NCBI GenBank assembly: GCA_020072565.1
Contig: JAIQGI010000008.1
Span: 62,001 to 126,000, forward strand
Direction: 5' to 3'
DNA from: Terriglobia bacterium
Lineage (GTDB): Bacteria; Acidobacteriota; UBA6911
DNA: 64,000 nucleotides
Under the pieces are notes generated by a model. It was not told the origin of the DNA, did not search any database, and worked only from the letters and a program-made list of their open reading frames with translations. Shown here piece by piece: positions 33,543-42,543 of this stretch (within the stretch, counting starts at the first letter, position 1; the number at the start of each line of letters is the position of its first letter). The position numbers and the translations under genes are program-made.

Positions 33543-34613
33543 TCAATCGAGCAATTGGTAGTAAGTGTTGCGGGGGTGTGGCTCGAAGCCTGCAGAGCGG
33601 ATCTGGCGTCTCACTTCGCCTTCATCCATGAAGAAGGTCGTGCCGGCAGCCTTGACGACGTTTTCTTCGAACATGGTGCTGCCGAAATCGTTGACGCCAT
33701 AGTGCAGAGAAACCTGTGCAATGCCTGCCCCCTGCGTGACCCAGGAGGCCTGGATATTGTCGATATTATCGAGCAAGATACGGCAGAGCGCGACCATCTT
33801 CAGGTATTCGATGCTGTCGGTTTTCGTCCCGCCGAGCGCGGTCCCCCCGGGTTGATAGTTCCAGGGAATGAAAGCGGTGAATCCTCCTGTCTCGTCCTGC
33901 AGCTCGCGCACGCGCATCAGATGTTCCAACCGGTGCTGGATGCGCTCCACGGAGCCATACATCATGGTTGCGGTCGTTCTCATCCCCAGCGCATGCGCCG
34001 TGCGCATCACCCCGAGCCACTCGTCGGTGCTTTCCTTATGAGGTGCGATCCGCTCCCTGACCTCATCGACCAGGATCTCTCCTCCGGCGCCCGGAATGGT
34101 GTCGAGACCGGCCACGCGCAACCGGGAGATGGTCTCCTGGATGGTCAGGCGCGACAGGTGCGCAATATAAAGGATCTCCGTTGGCGAGAGGCTGTGGATA
34201 TGCACCTTGAAGTTCTGCTTGATCGAACGGAAGAGGTCTTCGAAATAATCGATCTTGAGTTTGGGATTCAGACCCCCCTGCATGAGAATCTCGATACCGC
34301 CTGCATCCACCATCTCCCGGATCTTGTCGAAAATCTCCTCACGCGACAGGACGTAGCCGTCCTCGGAACCCGGCGGACGATAGAAGGCACAGAAGGCGCA
34401 GCGCACCCAGCAGACGTTCGTATAGTTAATGTTACGACCGACGATATAAGTCACGATCGGCTGCGGATGCTTGCGCCAGCGCATCCAATCGGCCATTTCT
34501 GCGAGTTCGGCGAGATCGGCATGATGATAGAGACTCAATCCGTCCTCGAGGCTCAGCCGGCCGCCCGCATAGAGCCTCGCCGAAATCTCCCGAACCTTCT
34601 CCTGCTCCGACAT
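33543..34613 (-). CDS. mqnC: Dehypoxanthine futalosine cyclase (menaquinone biosynthesis, MqnC)
   Basis: A 356-residue radical-SAM enzyme that cyclises dehypoxanthine futalosine in the futalosine route to menaquinone. The cluster motif is CWVRCAFCAF (C-x3-C-x2-C), preceded by NINYTNV. Further family hallmarks are EILMQGGLNPKLKIDYFEDL, HIHSLSPTEI, LPGAGGEIL-like sequence (IPGAGGEILVDEVRERI), TATMMYGSVERIQHRLEHL and FIPWNYQPGGTALGG. The ATG at 34613 follows AGGAG at a spacing of four. Other mqn genes are not in the window. The quinone would serve the complex I encoded next door. Confidence 0.93.
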   Translation of the reverse strand: MSEQEKVREISARLYAGGRLSLEDGLSLYHHADLAELAEMADWMRWRKHPQPIVTYIVGRNINYTNVCWVRCAFCAFYRPPGSEDGYVLSREEIFDKIREMVDAGGIEILMQGGLNPKLKIDYFEDLFRSIKQNFKVHIHSLSPTEILYIAHLSRLTIQETISRLRVAGLDTIPGAGGEILVDEVRERIAPHKESTDEWLGVMRTAHALGMRTTATMMYGSVERIQHRLEHLMRVRELQDETGGFTAFIPWNYQPGGTALGGTKTDSIEYLKMVALCRILLDNIDNIQASWVTQGAGIAQVSLHYGVNDFGSTMFEENVVKAAGTTFFMDEGEVRRQIRSAGFEPHPRNTYYQLLD

Positions 34614-34732
34614 GCTGCTCCTATCGATCGGCAAATTGTAACGCGCACCTCGACGTTTTGCGACTCCCCAAAATCAAAGGGCCGTCGGCGCGTGAGGTGT
34701 TGTTGTATGCTTATGCACCATAGGGGTGTTTC

Positions 34733-35896
34733 TTGACCGACGAATTGTCTCTTACCACGCGCATAAGGACGGAAGCCCGACGCCTGGGCTTCTTCAAGCT
34801 GGGCGTGGTTGCCGCCCGACCGCTCCCCTGGAGGCAACACCTGGACGACTGGCTGGCCCAGGGGCGGCAGGGAGAGATGGCTTATCTTGAGCGCCAGGCC
34901 GACAAACGCAGGGACCCGTCTCTCGTGCTGGACGACGTCCGCTCCATCCTGATCCTAGGCATAAACTATCACGCCGGCGTAGCCATCCCAGAGGATCCGC
35001 TCATGGGGAAGATAAGCAGGTACGCCTGGGGTGATGATTATCATCGTCTGATGACCGACAGGCTGAGCGCACTCCTGGATTTCATACAGCGCCAGGAACC
35101 GGACGCGCGCGGGATATTCTATGCCGACACGGGTCCGGTGATGGAAAAGGCCTGGGGCGCCCAGTCGGCACTCGGCTGGATGGGCAAGCACAGCAATTTG
35201 ATTACGCGGGAGCAGGGCTCGTGGTTCTTCATCGGTGTGATTCTGCTCGACTTTGAGCTGGAATTTGACGCCAAAGGGATGGATTACTGCGGCAAATGCA
35301 CTCGTTGTCTCGGTGCCTGTCCGACCAGTGCCATCGTGGCCCCCTACGTTGTCGATGCCCGGCTCTGTATTTCCTACCTGACAATCGAACTGAAAGGTGC
35401 CATCCCGCGGGATCTGCGCCCGCTTATCGGCAACCGCATCTTCGGCTGTGACGACTGCCAGGAAGTGTGCCCCTGGAACCGATTCGCCGTTTCCAGCCCA
35501 GAACAGGCCTTCTGGCCGCGCCCCGGCAGTTTCTTGCCCGAGCTGGCACCTCTGGCTGCCGTCACGACGGAAGAATTTGACGCTCGCTTCAAGAATAGCC
35601 CCATTCGCAGGGCCAAGCGCGACGGCTTCGTCAGGAATGTAGTGGTAGCTCTGGGTAACTCGCTCCGACCCGAGGCCGTGCCTGCACTGGTGCATGCCCT
35701 GCGCGATCCCAGTGCACTTGTGCGCGGGCATGCCGCCTGGGCGCTCGGCCAGACTGGAATTGCCGATGCCATAGCCGCGCTCGAGGAAGCCCGAGCGGCT
35801 GAATCCGATCCCGGAGTGCTGGAGGAAATCGCACTCGCCCTGAACAGACCTCCGGTCTCCGCCATCCTGCCTCCGGCCAAAGCTTTCCAGATTTGA
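34733..35896 (+). CDS. queG: Epoxyqueuosine reductase
   Basis: A 387-residue cobalamin-dependent iron-sulfur enzyme performing the last step of queuosine formation in tRNA. It has ISRYAWGDDYHRLMTDRL, GIFYADTGPVMEKAWGAQSA and GWMGKHSNLITREQGSWFFI in the cobalamin domain, two ferredoxin-type clusters (CGKCTRCLGACPTSAI and FGCDDCQEVCPWN), and a C-terminal HEAT repeat (PALVHALRDPSALVRGHAAW). The start is a TTG at 34733 after AGGGGTG. The gene is divergent from mqnC. Confidence 0.94.
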   Translation: MTDELSLTTRIRTEARRLGFFKLGVVAARPLPWRQHLDDWLAQGRQGEMAYLERQADKRRDPSLVLDDVRSILILGINYHAGVAIPEDPLMGKISRYAWGDDYHRLMTDRLSALLDFIQRQEPDARGIFYADTGPVMEKAWGAQSALGWMGKHSNLITREQGSWFFIGVILLDFELEFDAKGMDYCGKCTRCLGACPTSAIVAPYVVDARLCISYLTIELKGAIPRDLRPLIGNRIFGCDDCQEVCPWNRFAVSSPEQAFWPRPGSFLPELAPLAAVTTEEFDARFKNSPIRRAKRDGFVRNVVVALGNSLRPEAVPALVHALRDPSALVRGHAAWALGQTGIADAIAALEEARAAESDPGVLEEIALALNRPPVSAILPPAKAFQI

Positions 35897-35992
35897 GTGG
35901 GATCTGAGCCCTCAGCGTCGAGGTCTCCTCCCTGGACCGCCAGCGCCCCGGTCTGTGCCCTTTTGCTCGGATGCCGGAAGCCGGATGCCGGA

Positions 35993-36787
35993 TCACACGG
36001 CGATGGGAGCCGGAATGGCGGGATAGGGATCATAGCCGACCAGTGTAAAATCCTCGTACTTGAAATCAAAAACAGAGGTTACCTTCTCGTTCAGGAGCAT
36101 TTTCGGCAGCGGCTTCGGCCGCCGGGAGAGCTGCGTTTCGACCTGTTCGACATGGTTCAGGTATATGTGCGCGTCTCCAAAAGTATGGACAAACTCTCCC
36201 AGCTCCAGCCCGGTTACATGCGCGATCATCATGGTAAGGAGTGAGTATGAGGCAATGTTAAAGGGCACCCCCAATAACAGGTCGGCGCTCCGCTGGTAAA
36301 GCTGGCAGGAAAGCTTCCGGTTGGCGACGTAGAACTGGAACAGGCAGTGGCACGGCGGCAGCCGCATGGCATCAAGATCACCGACATTCCATGCGCTGAC
36401 GACGAGGCGGCGGCTGTCCGGCTTGGTTTTGAGAAGGTCAATCAGACCGGCGATCTGGTCGATCGACCTGCCGCCGGAAGCGTTCCAGTGCCTCCATTGT
36501 GCACCGTAAACCGGTCCCAGGTTTCCGTCCGCGTCTGCCCATTCATCCCAGATGTGGACCCCGTGGTCCGTAAGGTACTCGATGTTGGTGCTCCCCTGAA
36601 GGAACCATAGCAGCTCGTAGATGACTCCCTTAAGAAAGAGCCGCTTTGTGGTAGTAATCGGGAATCCCAGGTTGAGATCGAAGCGCATCTGCCGCCCGAA
36701 GACGCTGAGCGTCCCGGTTCCAGTCCGGTCGCTTTTCCTGGCCCCGTCGCGCAGGACATCACTGAGAAGGTTCAGATACTGTTGCAT
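35993..36787 (-). CDS. thyA: Thymidylate synthase (folate-dependent)
   Basis: A 264-residue enzyme, the size of the E. coli protein, making dTMP from dUMP with methylene-tetrahydrofolate. All hallmarks are present: [47 protein letters not shown], the catalytic cysteine in [12 protein letters not shown], the dUMP-binding [20 protein letters not shown] and [12 protein letters not shown]. It lies downstream of the peroxiredoxin gene on the same strand with a 123-bp gap. The ribosome site is weak. A short GGATGCCGGAAGCCGG repeat abuts its 3' end. Confidence 0.96.
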   Translation of the reverse strand: MQQYLNLLSDVLRDGARKSDRTGTGTLSVFGRQMRFDLNLGFPITTTKRLFLKGVIYELLWFLQGSTNIEYLTDHGVHIWDEWADADGNLGPVYGAQWRHWNASGGRSIDQIAGLIDLLKTKPDSRRLVVSAWNVGDLDAMRLPPCHCLFQFYVANRKLSCQLYQRSADLLLGVPFNIASYSLLTMMIAHVTGLELGEFVHTFGDAHIYLNHVEQVETQLSRRPKPLPKMLLNEKVTSVFDFKYEDFTLVGYDPYPAIPAPIAV

Positions 36788-36910
36788 GTGGCCGTTTCTG
36801 AGTCAGACGTCTTTCGGGACCCGGCTACAGCCTCTCATGCTCGCGCACGGGATGGCCGAAGCCCCCTCCATACAGGTTGTCAACTATCTTCCCTACCTGA
36901 AGGATGCGCG

Positions 36911-37375
36911 CTACAGGCTTGCCAATGCCTTCAGGACTTCCTCGGTGTGTCCGTCTACTTTCACCCTGGGAAAGATCTTTTTGATGATTCCATCTTTCCC
37001 GATGATGAAGGTTGTGCGCTCGATTCCCATGACGGTCTTCCCGTACATGTTCTTTTCTTTGTAGACGCCGTAGGCGGAGATCGTTTTTTTATCAGGGTCC
37101 GCCAGCAGCGGCATATTCAGGCTGTATTTGTCGCGGAACTGCGCCTGCTGGGCGACATTATCCGCGCTGATGCCGAGGATGGCTGCGCCGTGTTTGGCGA
37201 ACTGGTCCATAGCGTCCCGGAACCCGGACGCTTCCCGGGTTCACCCGGGAGTGTCAGCTTTCGGGAAGAAGAACATGACCACGGTCTTCTTGCCGGCAAA
37301 ATCGCTCAGGCTTACGCGGTTGCCATGGTCGTCCGGGAGCGAGAACATCGGTGCTTTGCTTCCTTCCTTTAACAT
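36911..37375 (-). CDS. bcp: Bcp/PrxQ-type thiol peroxidase, probable selenoprotein (in-frame UGA)
   Basis: A 154-residue peroxiredoxin that reduces hydroperoxides. The frame runs from [20 protein letters not shown] through [13 protein letters not shown], meets a TGA at 37241-37243, and continues in the same frame with [38 protein letters not shown] and [14 protein letters not shown]. In the family the residue after DTPG is the peroxidatic cysteine, so UGA replaces exactly that codon (position 45), as expected for selenocysteine. The resolving-cysteine position (50) is Ser. A 7-bp stem with loop GGGUUCCG begins 9 nt after the UGA, matching bacterial SECIS geometry. The start has AAGGAGG. A one-base change to TGA in a decaying gene is the alternative. 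Confidence 0.85.
37211..37240 (-). promoter_or_regulatory. Candidate bacterial SECIS element in bcp
   Basis: Immediately after the UGA, the mRNA reads ACCCGGGA, then AGCGUCC, loop GGGUUCCG, and GGACGCU. This is a perfect 7-bp stem whose loop starts 16 nt after the UGA and has G in its first two positions, both requirements of the published bacterial SECIS consensus. A competing 8-bp stem (GAACCCGG with CCGGGUUC) overlaps it. Confidence 0.65.
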
Positions 37376-37496
37376 GGATAACCTCCTTGCGAAGGACGAT
37401 TGTATCAAAGAAATTTGGTGTGAGGCATCGATTTGCCTGATTCGAATCGCCCCGGATCCGCATGATCCCAGATAAATCGCTGTCTGCACCGAGGCT

Positions 37497-37610
37497 CTAA
37501 CGGTGTTTTCTGGCACCGGTAATAAGCCAGTAAAGGAAGCAGCCTATCGATGCCAGCCCCACCAGCAGTGCTGCCCAGAATCCCGGATCGCTGAGGTCAA
37601 AACTGCCCAT
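37497..37610 (-). CDS. Possible 37-residue membrane protein (symporter small accessory protein-like)
   Basis: A short frame reading [20 protein letters not shown] and [17 protein letters not shown]. It has one transmembrane helix, a negatively charged N-terminus and a basic tail. GGAG lies eight bases upstream. The LSDP-W-helix-YG/W-LI arrangement resembles small accessory subunits of sodium/solute symporters, which normally sit beside the transporter gene. No symporter is adjacent here, so the resemblance may be superficial. It lies 121 bp upstream of bcp on the same strand. Confidence 0.4.
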   Translation of the reverse strand: MGSFDLSDPGFWAALLVGLASIGCFLYWLITGARKHR

Positions 37611-37725
37611 GAATGCCGCTCCGTTGCGCCCGCAAGGGCCGAGCTTGATGGCTCAGAGTGAAGCTTATATCATGCTTGTGCCGTTCTGTCCCGAAAAGGC
37701 TTGATGGATAAGGGAGGATACCAAC

Positions 37726-38697
37726 ATGCAATCGTCAGGCGAAATCGCTGAATCACGCAGGCCTTCGCTGACGGATGTGGCAGGGATTCTCGTGGGCCAT
37801 TTTACGCTCGCGGAGCGTCCCACCGGCTGCACCGTGATCACATCGGAGTTTCCCATAACTGCTGGTGTGGACGTTCGGGGCGGAGCGCCGGGAACGCGCG
37901 AAACCGACCTGTTGAGAGCGGAAAACTCCGTGGCCGGGATTAATGCGGTGTTTTTGTCGGGAGGCAGCGCCTTTGGGCTCGATGTCGGCACAGGAGTCGT
38001 CAAGTTCCTGGAAGAAAAAGGGCTCGGTTATCGGGTGGGGAAGGCAATCGTCCCAATTGTCTGCGGGGCTATCCTGTTTGATTTGAACGCCGGCGATCCC
38101 CAAATCCGCCCGGATGCGCGGGCCGGGTATGAGGCGGCTCGAGCTGCAGACTCTGCGCCGGTCGCGGAGGGTAGTGTCGGGGCCGGCGCCGGCTGCACGG
38201 TGGGCAAGTTATTCGGCTTGGAACGCGCAATGAGGGGAGGCTTGGGTTCCTGGGCTTGGCGCCGGGCTGACGGACTGCGCGTGGGCGCACTCGTGGCGGT
38301 CAATTCCCTCGGCGACGTGCGCGATCCGGCCTTGGGCAAGATCCTGGCCGGAGCAAGGAAGAGCGACGGCAACGGCTTCTTCGATTGTATGGCGCAGTTG
38401 CGCCGCGGATGCCGCCCTGAACTTCCGATCGGCGGTAACACCGTGATCGGTGTGGTGGCTACGAATGCCACCCTCGAAAAGGCAAGCTGCACCCGGATTG
38501 CGCAGATGGCTCACGATGCCCTGGCTCGGTGCATTCATCCCTCACACACGCTTTTCGACGGCGACACGATCTTCGCCCTGGCCACGGGGAAGCACCAGAT
38601 CGAATGCAATCCCGTCAATGTCAGTGTCATAGGCGCTTTGGCGGCAGACGTGCTCTCAACGGCCATAGTTCGAGGGTGTCAGGCCGCCGGGATGTGA
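37726..38697 (+). CDS. P1/S58 family peptidase (DmpA-like N-terminal nucleophile hydrolase)
   Basis: A 323-residue enzyme of the DmpA/BapA group, which cleave N-terminal residues or beta-peptides after self-processing into two chains. Typical sequence: SLTDVAGILVGHFTLAERPT, GCTVITSEFPITAGVDVRGG, PGTRETDLLR, FLSGGSAFGLDVGTGVVKFL and SVGAGAGCTVGK. The probable self-cleavage site lies in LPIGGNTVIGVVATNA, where the new N-terminal residue acts as the nucleophile. The start has GGGAGG eight bases upstream. The 3' end overlaps the convergent SRPBCC gene by 19 bp. The substrate is unknown. Confidence 0.9.
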   Translation: MQSSGEIAESRRPSLTDVAGILVGHFTLAERPTGCTVITSEFPITAGVDVRGGAPGTRETDLLRAENSVAGINAVFLSGGSAFGLDVGTGVVKFLEEKGLGYRVGKAIVPIVCGAILFDLNAGDPQIRPDARAGYEAARAADSAPVAEGSVGAGAGCTVGKLFGLERAMRGGLGSWAWRRADGLRVGALVAVNSLGDVRDPALGKILAGARKSDGNGFFDCMAQLRRGCRPELPIGGNTVIGVVATNATLEKASCTRIAQMAHDALARCIHPSHTLFDGDTIFALATGKHQIECNPVNVSVIGALAADVLSTAIVRGCQAAGM

Positions 38698-39263
38698 CCT
38701 CTGCGGGCTTCATAAATCCTGGTGTCGGCCCTGACGGATTCCGGGCCACTGAGGACCAGGCGTCGGATGTAGTCGAGCGAGTTCGCCATGCTTTCGCGTG
38801 CGGCTGCTGCGATCGCCGCCCGGCCTACAATGTCTGGTAATCGATAAACCCGACAACGGATCTCCCACGTAAGCCTGCACTTCCCGTCATCCGGTGAAAG
38901 GCGGAAGGTGGACTCGTAACTCAGATCGCGGCGGCGGACGCTCCGATAGGCGAATTCGTGGTCCGGCATGTGCCGGATCCAGATCTCTTCCGGGCCTTTC
39001 AGCGTGCCGCCGGCGGCACGCTGATGAGTGGGAGTGTGATCACCCCAACGCGACATGATCGAAATACGCAAGGGGCCGGGTAACCAGGCAGGTTGCCGGC
39101 TCCAGACCGGGGCTCGTTCAACGGTGCCGATGACCTCAAAGACAAGGCTTGCGGGCCGATGGATGATCGTCGACAGCACAAGCCGAATTTCCTTTGAGTG
39201 AGAACCGCGGAGAGAGAGAAAACCGACAGCGACGACGGTCAGGAGCGAAAGTACGTACATCAT
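38679..39263 (-). CDS. Membrane-anchored SRPBCC (START-like) protein
   Basis: A 194-residue protein with an N-terminal hydrophobic anchor (YVLSLLTVVAVGFLSLRG) followed by a START/Bet-v1-like fold: TIIHRPASLVFEVIGTVERA, LPGPLRISIMSRWGD, PEEIWIRHMPDHEFAYR and YESTFRLSPDDGKCRLTWEI, ending in a long helix (AIAAAARESMANSLDYIRRL). These bind hydrophobic ligands in many unrelated roles. The start at 39263 is preceded by GAGG; the frame is open to 39398 without family support. It lies just downstream of galactokinase on the same strand. Function unknown. Confidence 0.7.
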   Translation of the reverse strand: MMYVLSLLTVVAVGFLSLRGSHSKEIRLVLSTIIHRPASLVFEVIGTVERAPVWSRQPAWLPGPLRISIMSRWGDHTPTHQRAAGGTLKGPEEIWIRHMPDHEFAYRSVRRRDLSYESTFRLSPDDGKCRLTWEIRCRVYRLPDIVGRAAIAAAARESMANSLDYIRRLVLSGPESVRADTRIYEARRGHIPAA

Positions 39264-39394
39264 GTTCGGCGACCTCGCAGAAAACGACGGCACCCCCCTT
39301 CGTTTATTAGAATCTCTTGAGACCTCTGTGCAGATTCGGTGACGGGATACCGCATTTCCCCATTTCCTGCTGGAGTTTCGGTGGCAGTATCCTG

Positions 39395-40741
39395 TCACTT
39401 GAGTTCCAGGCGGAGGGCAGCGGGGCCCGGTTGTGTGCTGAAGAAGCGTGCGAGTGCGGCGGTGGGGAATTGTCCCCGGTAACAGGAAGCCCAGCGGCGT
39501 TCGAATTCCGCCGCATCGTCAGCCCGGACCAGGGCCCATACGCTGCCGCCGAAGCCGGCACCGAATGCGGAGGCGGCGGCAGCGCCGAGCGCGCGCGCCG
39601 ACCGCGCAAGGGCGACCGTTTCCGGAACCTGGTTGCCCAGGAGTTTTTCGGCCCTCGCTTGCGAACGGTCCACCAGTGCACCGAAACCGGACAGGTTTCC
39701 GGTGGCAAGTGCGTCGACTGATGCCGGGACGATCGCCGTGCTCTCCTCGAGGAATTGCTCGAACCGATCGCAGAGGAGGCGGGCCGGGAAATTCTCATCC
39801 TTGGAAACGCGCAGGATCTGGCGGATCCGGTCCGGAGCATCCGGGGAGTGAGCTGCTGCGGCAGCGATGGTCGGATCGCTGCGGCCGGTTGCGGCCTGCC
39901 AGATCTCCAGGATTTTCCGAGCGGCCAGCGACGCGTGGTTGTATTTGGCCCGGGCAGGTCCGGTCTTAATCGCGGTGACGCCGCTGACGCCGATAGTGAG
40001 GATGAATCCATCCGGCAGCGCCACCGTGCGCTCGTGCCGGATCGGGCAGAAGCTGTACTGCCTCAGCTCTCCCGCGCGGCTGCAGATAATCGCGGTGTGG
40101 TCTTCGCTGCCGCCGAAGGTCCCGACGCCCCGGTCCCCTGTGAGTGTGCCGAAGCTTTCCCCGTTTTCTACCGTGCCGAGATAGCCGGCAAGGTCTTCCG
40201 GGGTCCGGACCTCACGCCGATACGCGTCAGACTCCGCCAGGGCGTTGATGTCGGCGAGGGCCAGAAAAATCGCCACAATGAAAGCGCTTGAACTGCTCAT
40301 ACCCGACGCTGCCGGGAGATCGCTGATGAAGGCGATATCCGCACCATGCCGGGCCAATGGAAAATTGCGCGCCAGGCGCCGTACTGCCGTGCTTGGATAG
40401 TTGCACCACCGCCGGTCCGCGGGCTGCAGTTCCGGATCTAAAGCCAATGCGCACTGCGCCCGCGATCTGGCATTGATAACGTTGATTCGCGCATCCTGGC
40501 GCGGCCGGGCGATCAGGCAAAAGCCGCGTTCCACCGCGCACAGCAAGCTGCGGCCGCCCGCATAGTCCGTATGTTTGCCGAGAACCTCGACGCGGCCGGG
40601 CACGAAGAATGCCCGCACGGTATCGTTTCCGGCGCGCCGCGCCGGGAGTGCCCGGTCGGCACGTTCGAACAGCAGCCCCTTGGGAACCGCCTCCGCAGTG
40701 CTCATCCCGGCAGCCAGGAGGAACTCCGCATAGCGGTTCAT
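39395..40741 (-). CDS. Galactokinase-like GHMP kinase
   Basis: A 448-residue GHMP-superfamily sugar kinase. The galactokinase signature near the N-terminus is present as VPGRVEVLGKHTDYAGGRSL. The ATP-binding GHMP loop is DLPAASGMSSSSAFIVAIF, and the C-terminal motif is ASAFGAGFGGSVWALV. The catalytic-loop Asp lies in GKHTDYAGG. It is longer than E. coli GalK because of inserts in the middle (for example GTFGGSEDHTAIICSRAGE). It overlaps the nucleotidyltransferase gene upstream by 4 bp (ATGA). The pair probably phosphorylates a sugar and then activates it as an NDP-sugar; the exact sugar cannot be fixed. Confidence 0.85.
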   Translation of the reverse strand: MNRYAEFLLAAGMSTAEAVPKGLLFERADRALPARRAGNDTVRAFFVPGRVEVLGKHTDYAGGRSLLCAVERGFCLIARPRQDARINVINARSRAQCALALDPELQPADRRWCNYPSTAVRRLARNFPLARHGADIAFISDLPAASGMSSSSAFIVAIFLALADINALAESDAYRREVRTPEDLAGYLGTVENGESFGTLTGDRGVGTFGGSEDHTAIICSRAGELRQYSFCPIRHERTVALPDGFILTIGVSGVTAIKTGPARAKYNHASLAARKILEIWQAATGRSDPTIAAAAAHSPDAPDRIRQILRVSKDENFPARLLCDRFEQFLEESTAIVPASVDALATGNLSGFGALVDRSQARAEKLLGNQVPETVALARSARALGAAAASAFGAGFGGSVWALVRADDAAEFERRWASCYRGQFPTAALARFFSTQPGPAALRLELK

Positions 40742-41565
40742 AGGTTCACCTCGATTCCCCTGAGCCTGTCCGCCACGACGCCGATGTCGGAGCGGCTTGA
40801 CAGATCGAGCACCGCCGCGCGGAAGGTCAGCACACGGAAGCGTTCATTGAGCTTGCTGATGGAGAATTGGACGGCATCCGTCAGCTCGAGTTCGCCGCGC
40901 GGCGAGGGCTCTATGGACGCGCAGGCGCGAAAGATCCGCGGACCGAAACACCAGCAGTTCATGCTTACGTATATGCCCGATCCCAGCATCTGCAGCGTCG
41001 ATTCATCCGGTTTCTCGACGATGCGTTGAAGCGTTCCATCGGGATTGGTCGTCACCACGGCAAACTGCCGTATGCGGTCGGCGCTGACGTTGCCGTCCTG
41101 CGCCAGAGTCTGGCGCTCGAATGCGGCAATGGCAGGCTGGCCCAGCACGCGGAGTTCGCGGCAAGCGTCGATGGGATAATAGTTATCGGAGTTGAGCATC
41201 AGAAAGCGTTCGCCCATGGTGAATGCTTCCGCGGCGGCCAGGGCGTCGGCCGTTCCAAGGGGCCGCTCCTGGATGGCAAAGCTGACCTGGAGGCGCTTCG
41301 GGACGCAGACGCGGGTGTAATACTCGCGCACGACGTCGTGCTCGGGACCGATGACAAGACACACCTCCCGATAGCCGGCATCGGCAAGGCCGCTGAGCAC
41401 GTAATCCAGAAAGGGTCGGTCCACGGGGATCATCGCTTTGAGGCCGGTATCGGCCATGCGGGCTTGGAGGGGATCGAGTTGCCGTGCTTCCCCATCGAGC
41501 CGGCGCATGCGCGTGCCCAGTCCGCGTGCCAGGATAACCGCTTTGATCAATCCTTCCGCCATCAT
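40738..41565 (-). CDS. NDP-sugar pyrophosphorylase (nucleotidyltransferase)
   Basis: A 275-residue sugar-1-phosphate nucleotidyltransferase. It begins with the phosphate-binding loop AVILARGLGTRMRR (usually AGG-GTR), followed by LKAMIPVDRPFLDYVLSGLA, FAIQERPLGTADALAAAEAF, the metal-binding LMLNSDNYYP and IVEKPDESTL. The family includes glucose-1-phosphate uridylyl- and thymidylyltransferases. The ATG at 41565 follows GAGGAG at spacing nine. The frame is open to 41814 but unsupported. It is fused by a 4-bp overlap to the galactokinase-like gene, which supports a salvage route in which the kinase makes the sugar-1-phosphate. Confidence 0.88.
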   Translation of the reverse strand: MMAEGLIKAVILARGLGTRMRRLDGEARQLDPLQARMADTGLKAMIPVDRPFLDYVLSGLADAGYREVCLVIGPEHDVVREYYTRVCVPKRLQVSFAIQERPLGTADALAAAEAFTMGERFLMLNSDNYYPIDACRELRVLGQPAIAAFERQTLAQDGNVSADRIRQFAVVTTNPDGTLQRIVEKPDESTLQMLGSGIYVSMNCWCFGPRIFRACASIEPSPRGELELTDAVQFSISKLNERFRVLTFRAAVLDLSSRSDIGVVADRLRGIEVNL

Positions 41566-41744
41566 GCCGTCGATCTCCTCGCATAACTGACGAGGAAGCG
41601 AACTATAGACCCGTTCTTGCAGGAGGATCAAGCCGATCCCGCCGCCACGACCCGGGAAATCCTGGACTCTCTTGGTTGCGGCCATGCCGCTGCGCGCGAT
41701 TCGCGGCCCGTTTCCATAGCGGTGAATCGGGCGGATCACACAAA

Positions 41745-41773
41745 TTGAATCGCTTCGGACGGGCAGGTATAAT
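41745..41773 (+). promoter_or_regulatory. Sigma-70 promoter of the DUF1573 gene
   Basis: TTGAAT (41745-41750), exactly 17 bp, then consensus TATAAT (41768-41773). This is the best vegetative promoter seen in the window, 41 bp upstream of the ATG at 41815. Confidence 0.75.
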
Positions 41774-41814
41774 GCACACGATTTCAGGGGAACCGATTTG
41801 TCTCGGAGCTGCAC

Positions 41815-42543
41815 ATGAAACGATTGTTGCCCATCATTTTTCTTGCCCTTGGGGCGCCCGGACTCTTGCCGCTTGCAGCCCGGCAGAAGAGCCCCATCAT
41901 AGAATTCGACAGCACTACCAGGGAAGTGGGCAAAGTAATCGACGGTGAAGCCATCAATCAGGTCTTCAAGTTTGCGAACAAGGGGGATGCAACGCTCGAG
42001 ATACTGAGCGTGGAGCCCTCATGCGGGTGCACATCCGCCGGAGCGGTGCCGCGCAAACTCGCTCCCGGACAGAGCGGGCAAATTGAGATCAAGATCGCGA
42101 CGGAAGGGCTCGCCGCGCTGAGCAAGACAGCGGCCGAGACCGTAGCCTTGAGCAAGACCGTGACGGTAATCAGCAATGATCCCAAGCAGCCGCAGACTGT
42201 CTTGACCATCAACATCACGGTAGCGCCTGAAATCGCCGTTTCCGATCCCTCCATTTATTTCGGCAGCAACCCGCGCGGGCGGGAGGTCACCAAGGAACTC
42301 CTGGTCGAAATCGCACCCGACAGGGCAGTCAAGCTTTTGAGCGCGGCATCCACGGACGAGAACATTACCGTGAAGCTCGAGCCGGTACCGGGCAGCGACG
42401 GCAAAAAATACAAAGTGATCGCGGTCCAGAAATCGAACGGAGAGGACGGCATGCACGTCGGCAATATCGTGATCAAGACTTCGAGCCGGCTGAAACCCGA
42501 GGTGAGGGTCGCCGTTCGTTACCTGGTCATCAAAGGCAATTAA
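41815..42543 (+). CDS. Exported DUF1573 protein
   Basis: A 242-residue protein with a signal peptide (LLPIIFLALGAPGLLPLAA). The DUF1573 domain shows as IIEFDSTTREVGKVIDGEAI, VFKFANKGDATLEILSVEPS and CGCTSAGAVPRKLAPGQSGQ, with the paired Cys of SCGCT. A second Ig-like region follows (VTVISNDPKQPQTVLTINIT). Such proteins are abundant in Bacteroidetes and Acidobacteria and resemble periplasmic Ig/ASH-fold proteins. No activity is known. It has its own strong promoter and stands alone. Confidence 0.85.
   Translation: MKRLLPIIFLALGAPGLLPLAARQKSPIIEFDSTTREVGKVIDGEAINQVFKFANKGDATLEILSVEPSCGCTSAGAVPRKLAPGQSGQIEIKIATEGLAALSKTAAETVALSKTVTVISNDPKQPQTVLTINITVAPEIAVSDPSIYFGSNPRGREVTKELLVEIAPDRAVKLLSAASTDENITVKLEPVPGSDGKKYKVIAVQKSNGEDGMHVGNIVIKTSSRLKPEVRVAVRYLVIKGN

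Noticed and set aside
36911-37375. Frameshift or nonsense pseudogene as explanation for the split peroxiredoxin
   Set aside because: The frame is unchanged across the stop, the stop is TGA and not TAA or TAG, it sits exactly on the catalytic residue, and a SECIS-like stem follows. Selenocysteine fits better, though a mutation is not fully excluded.
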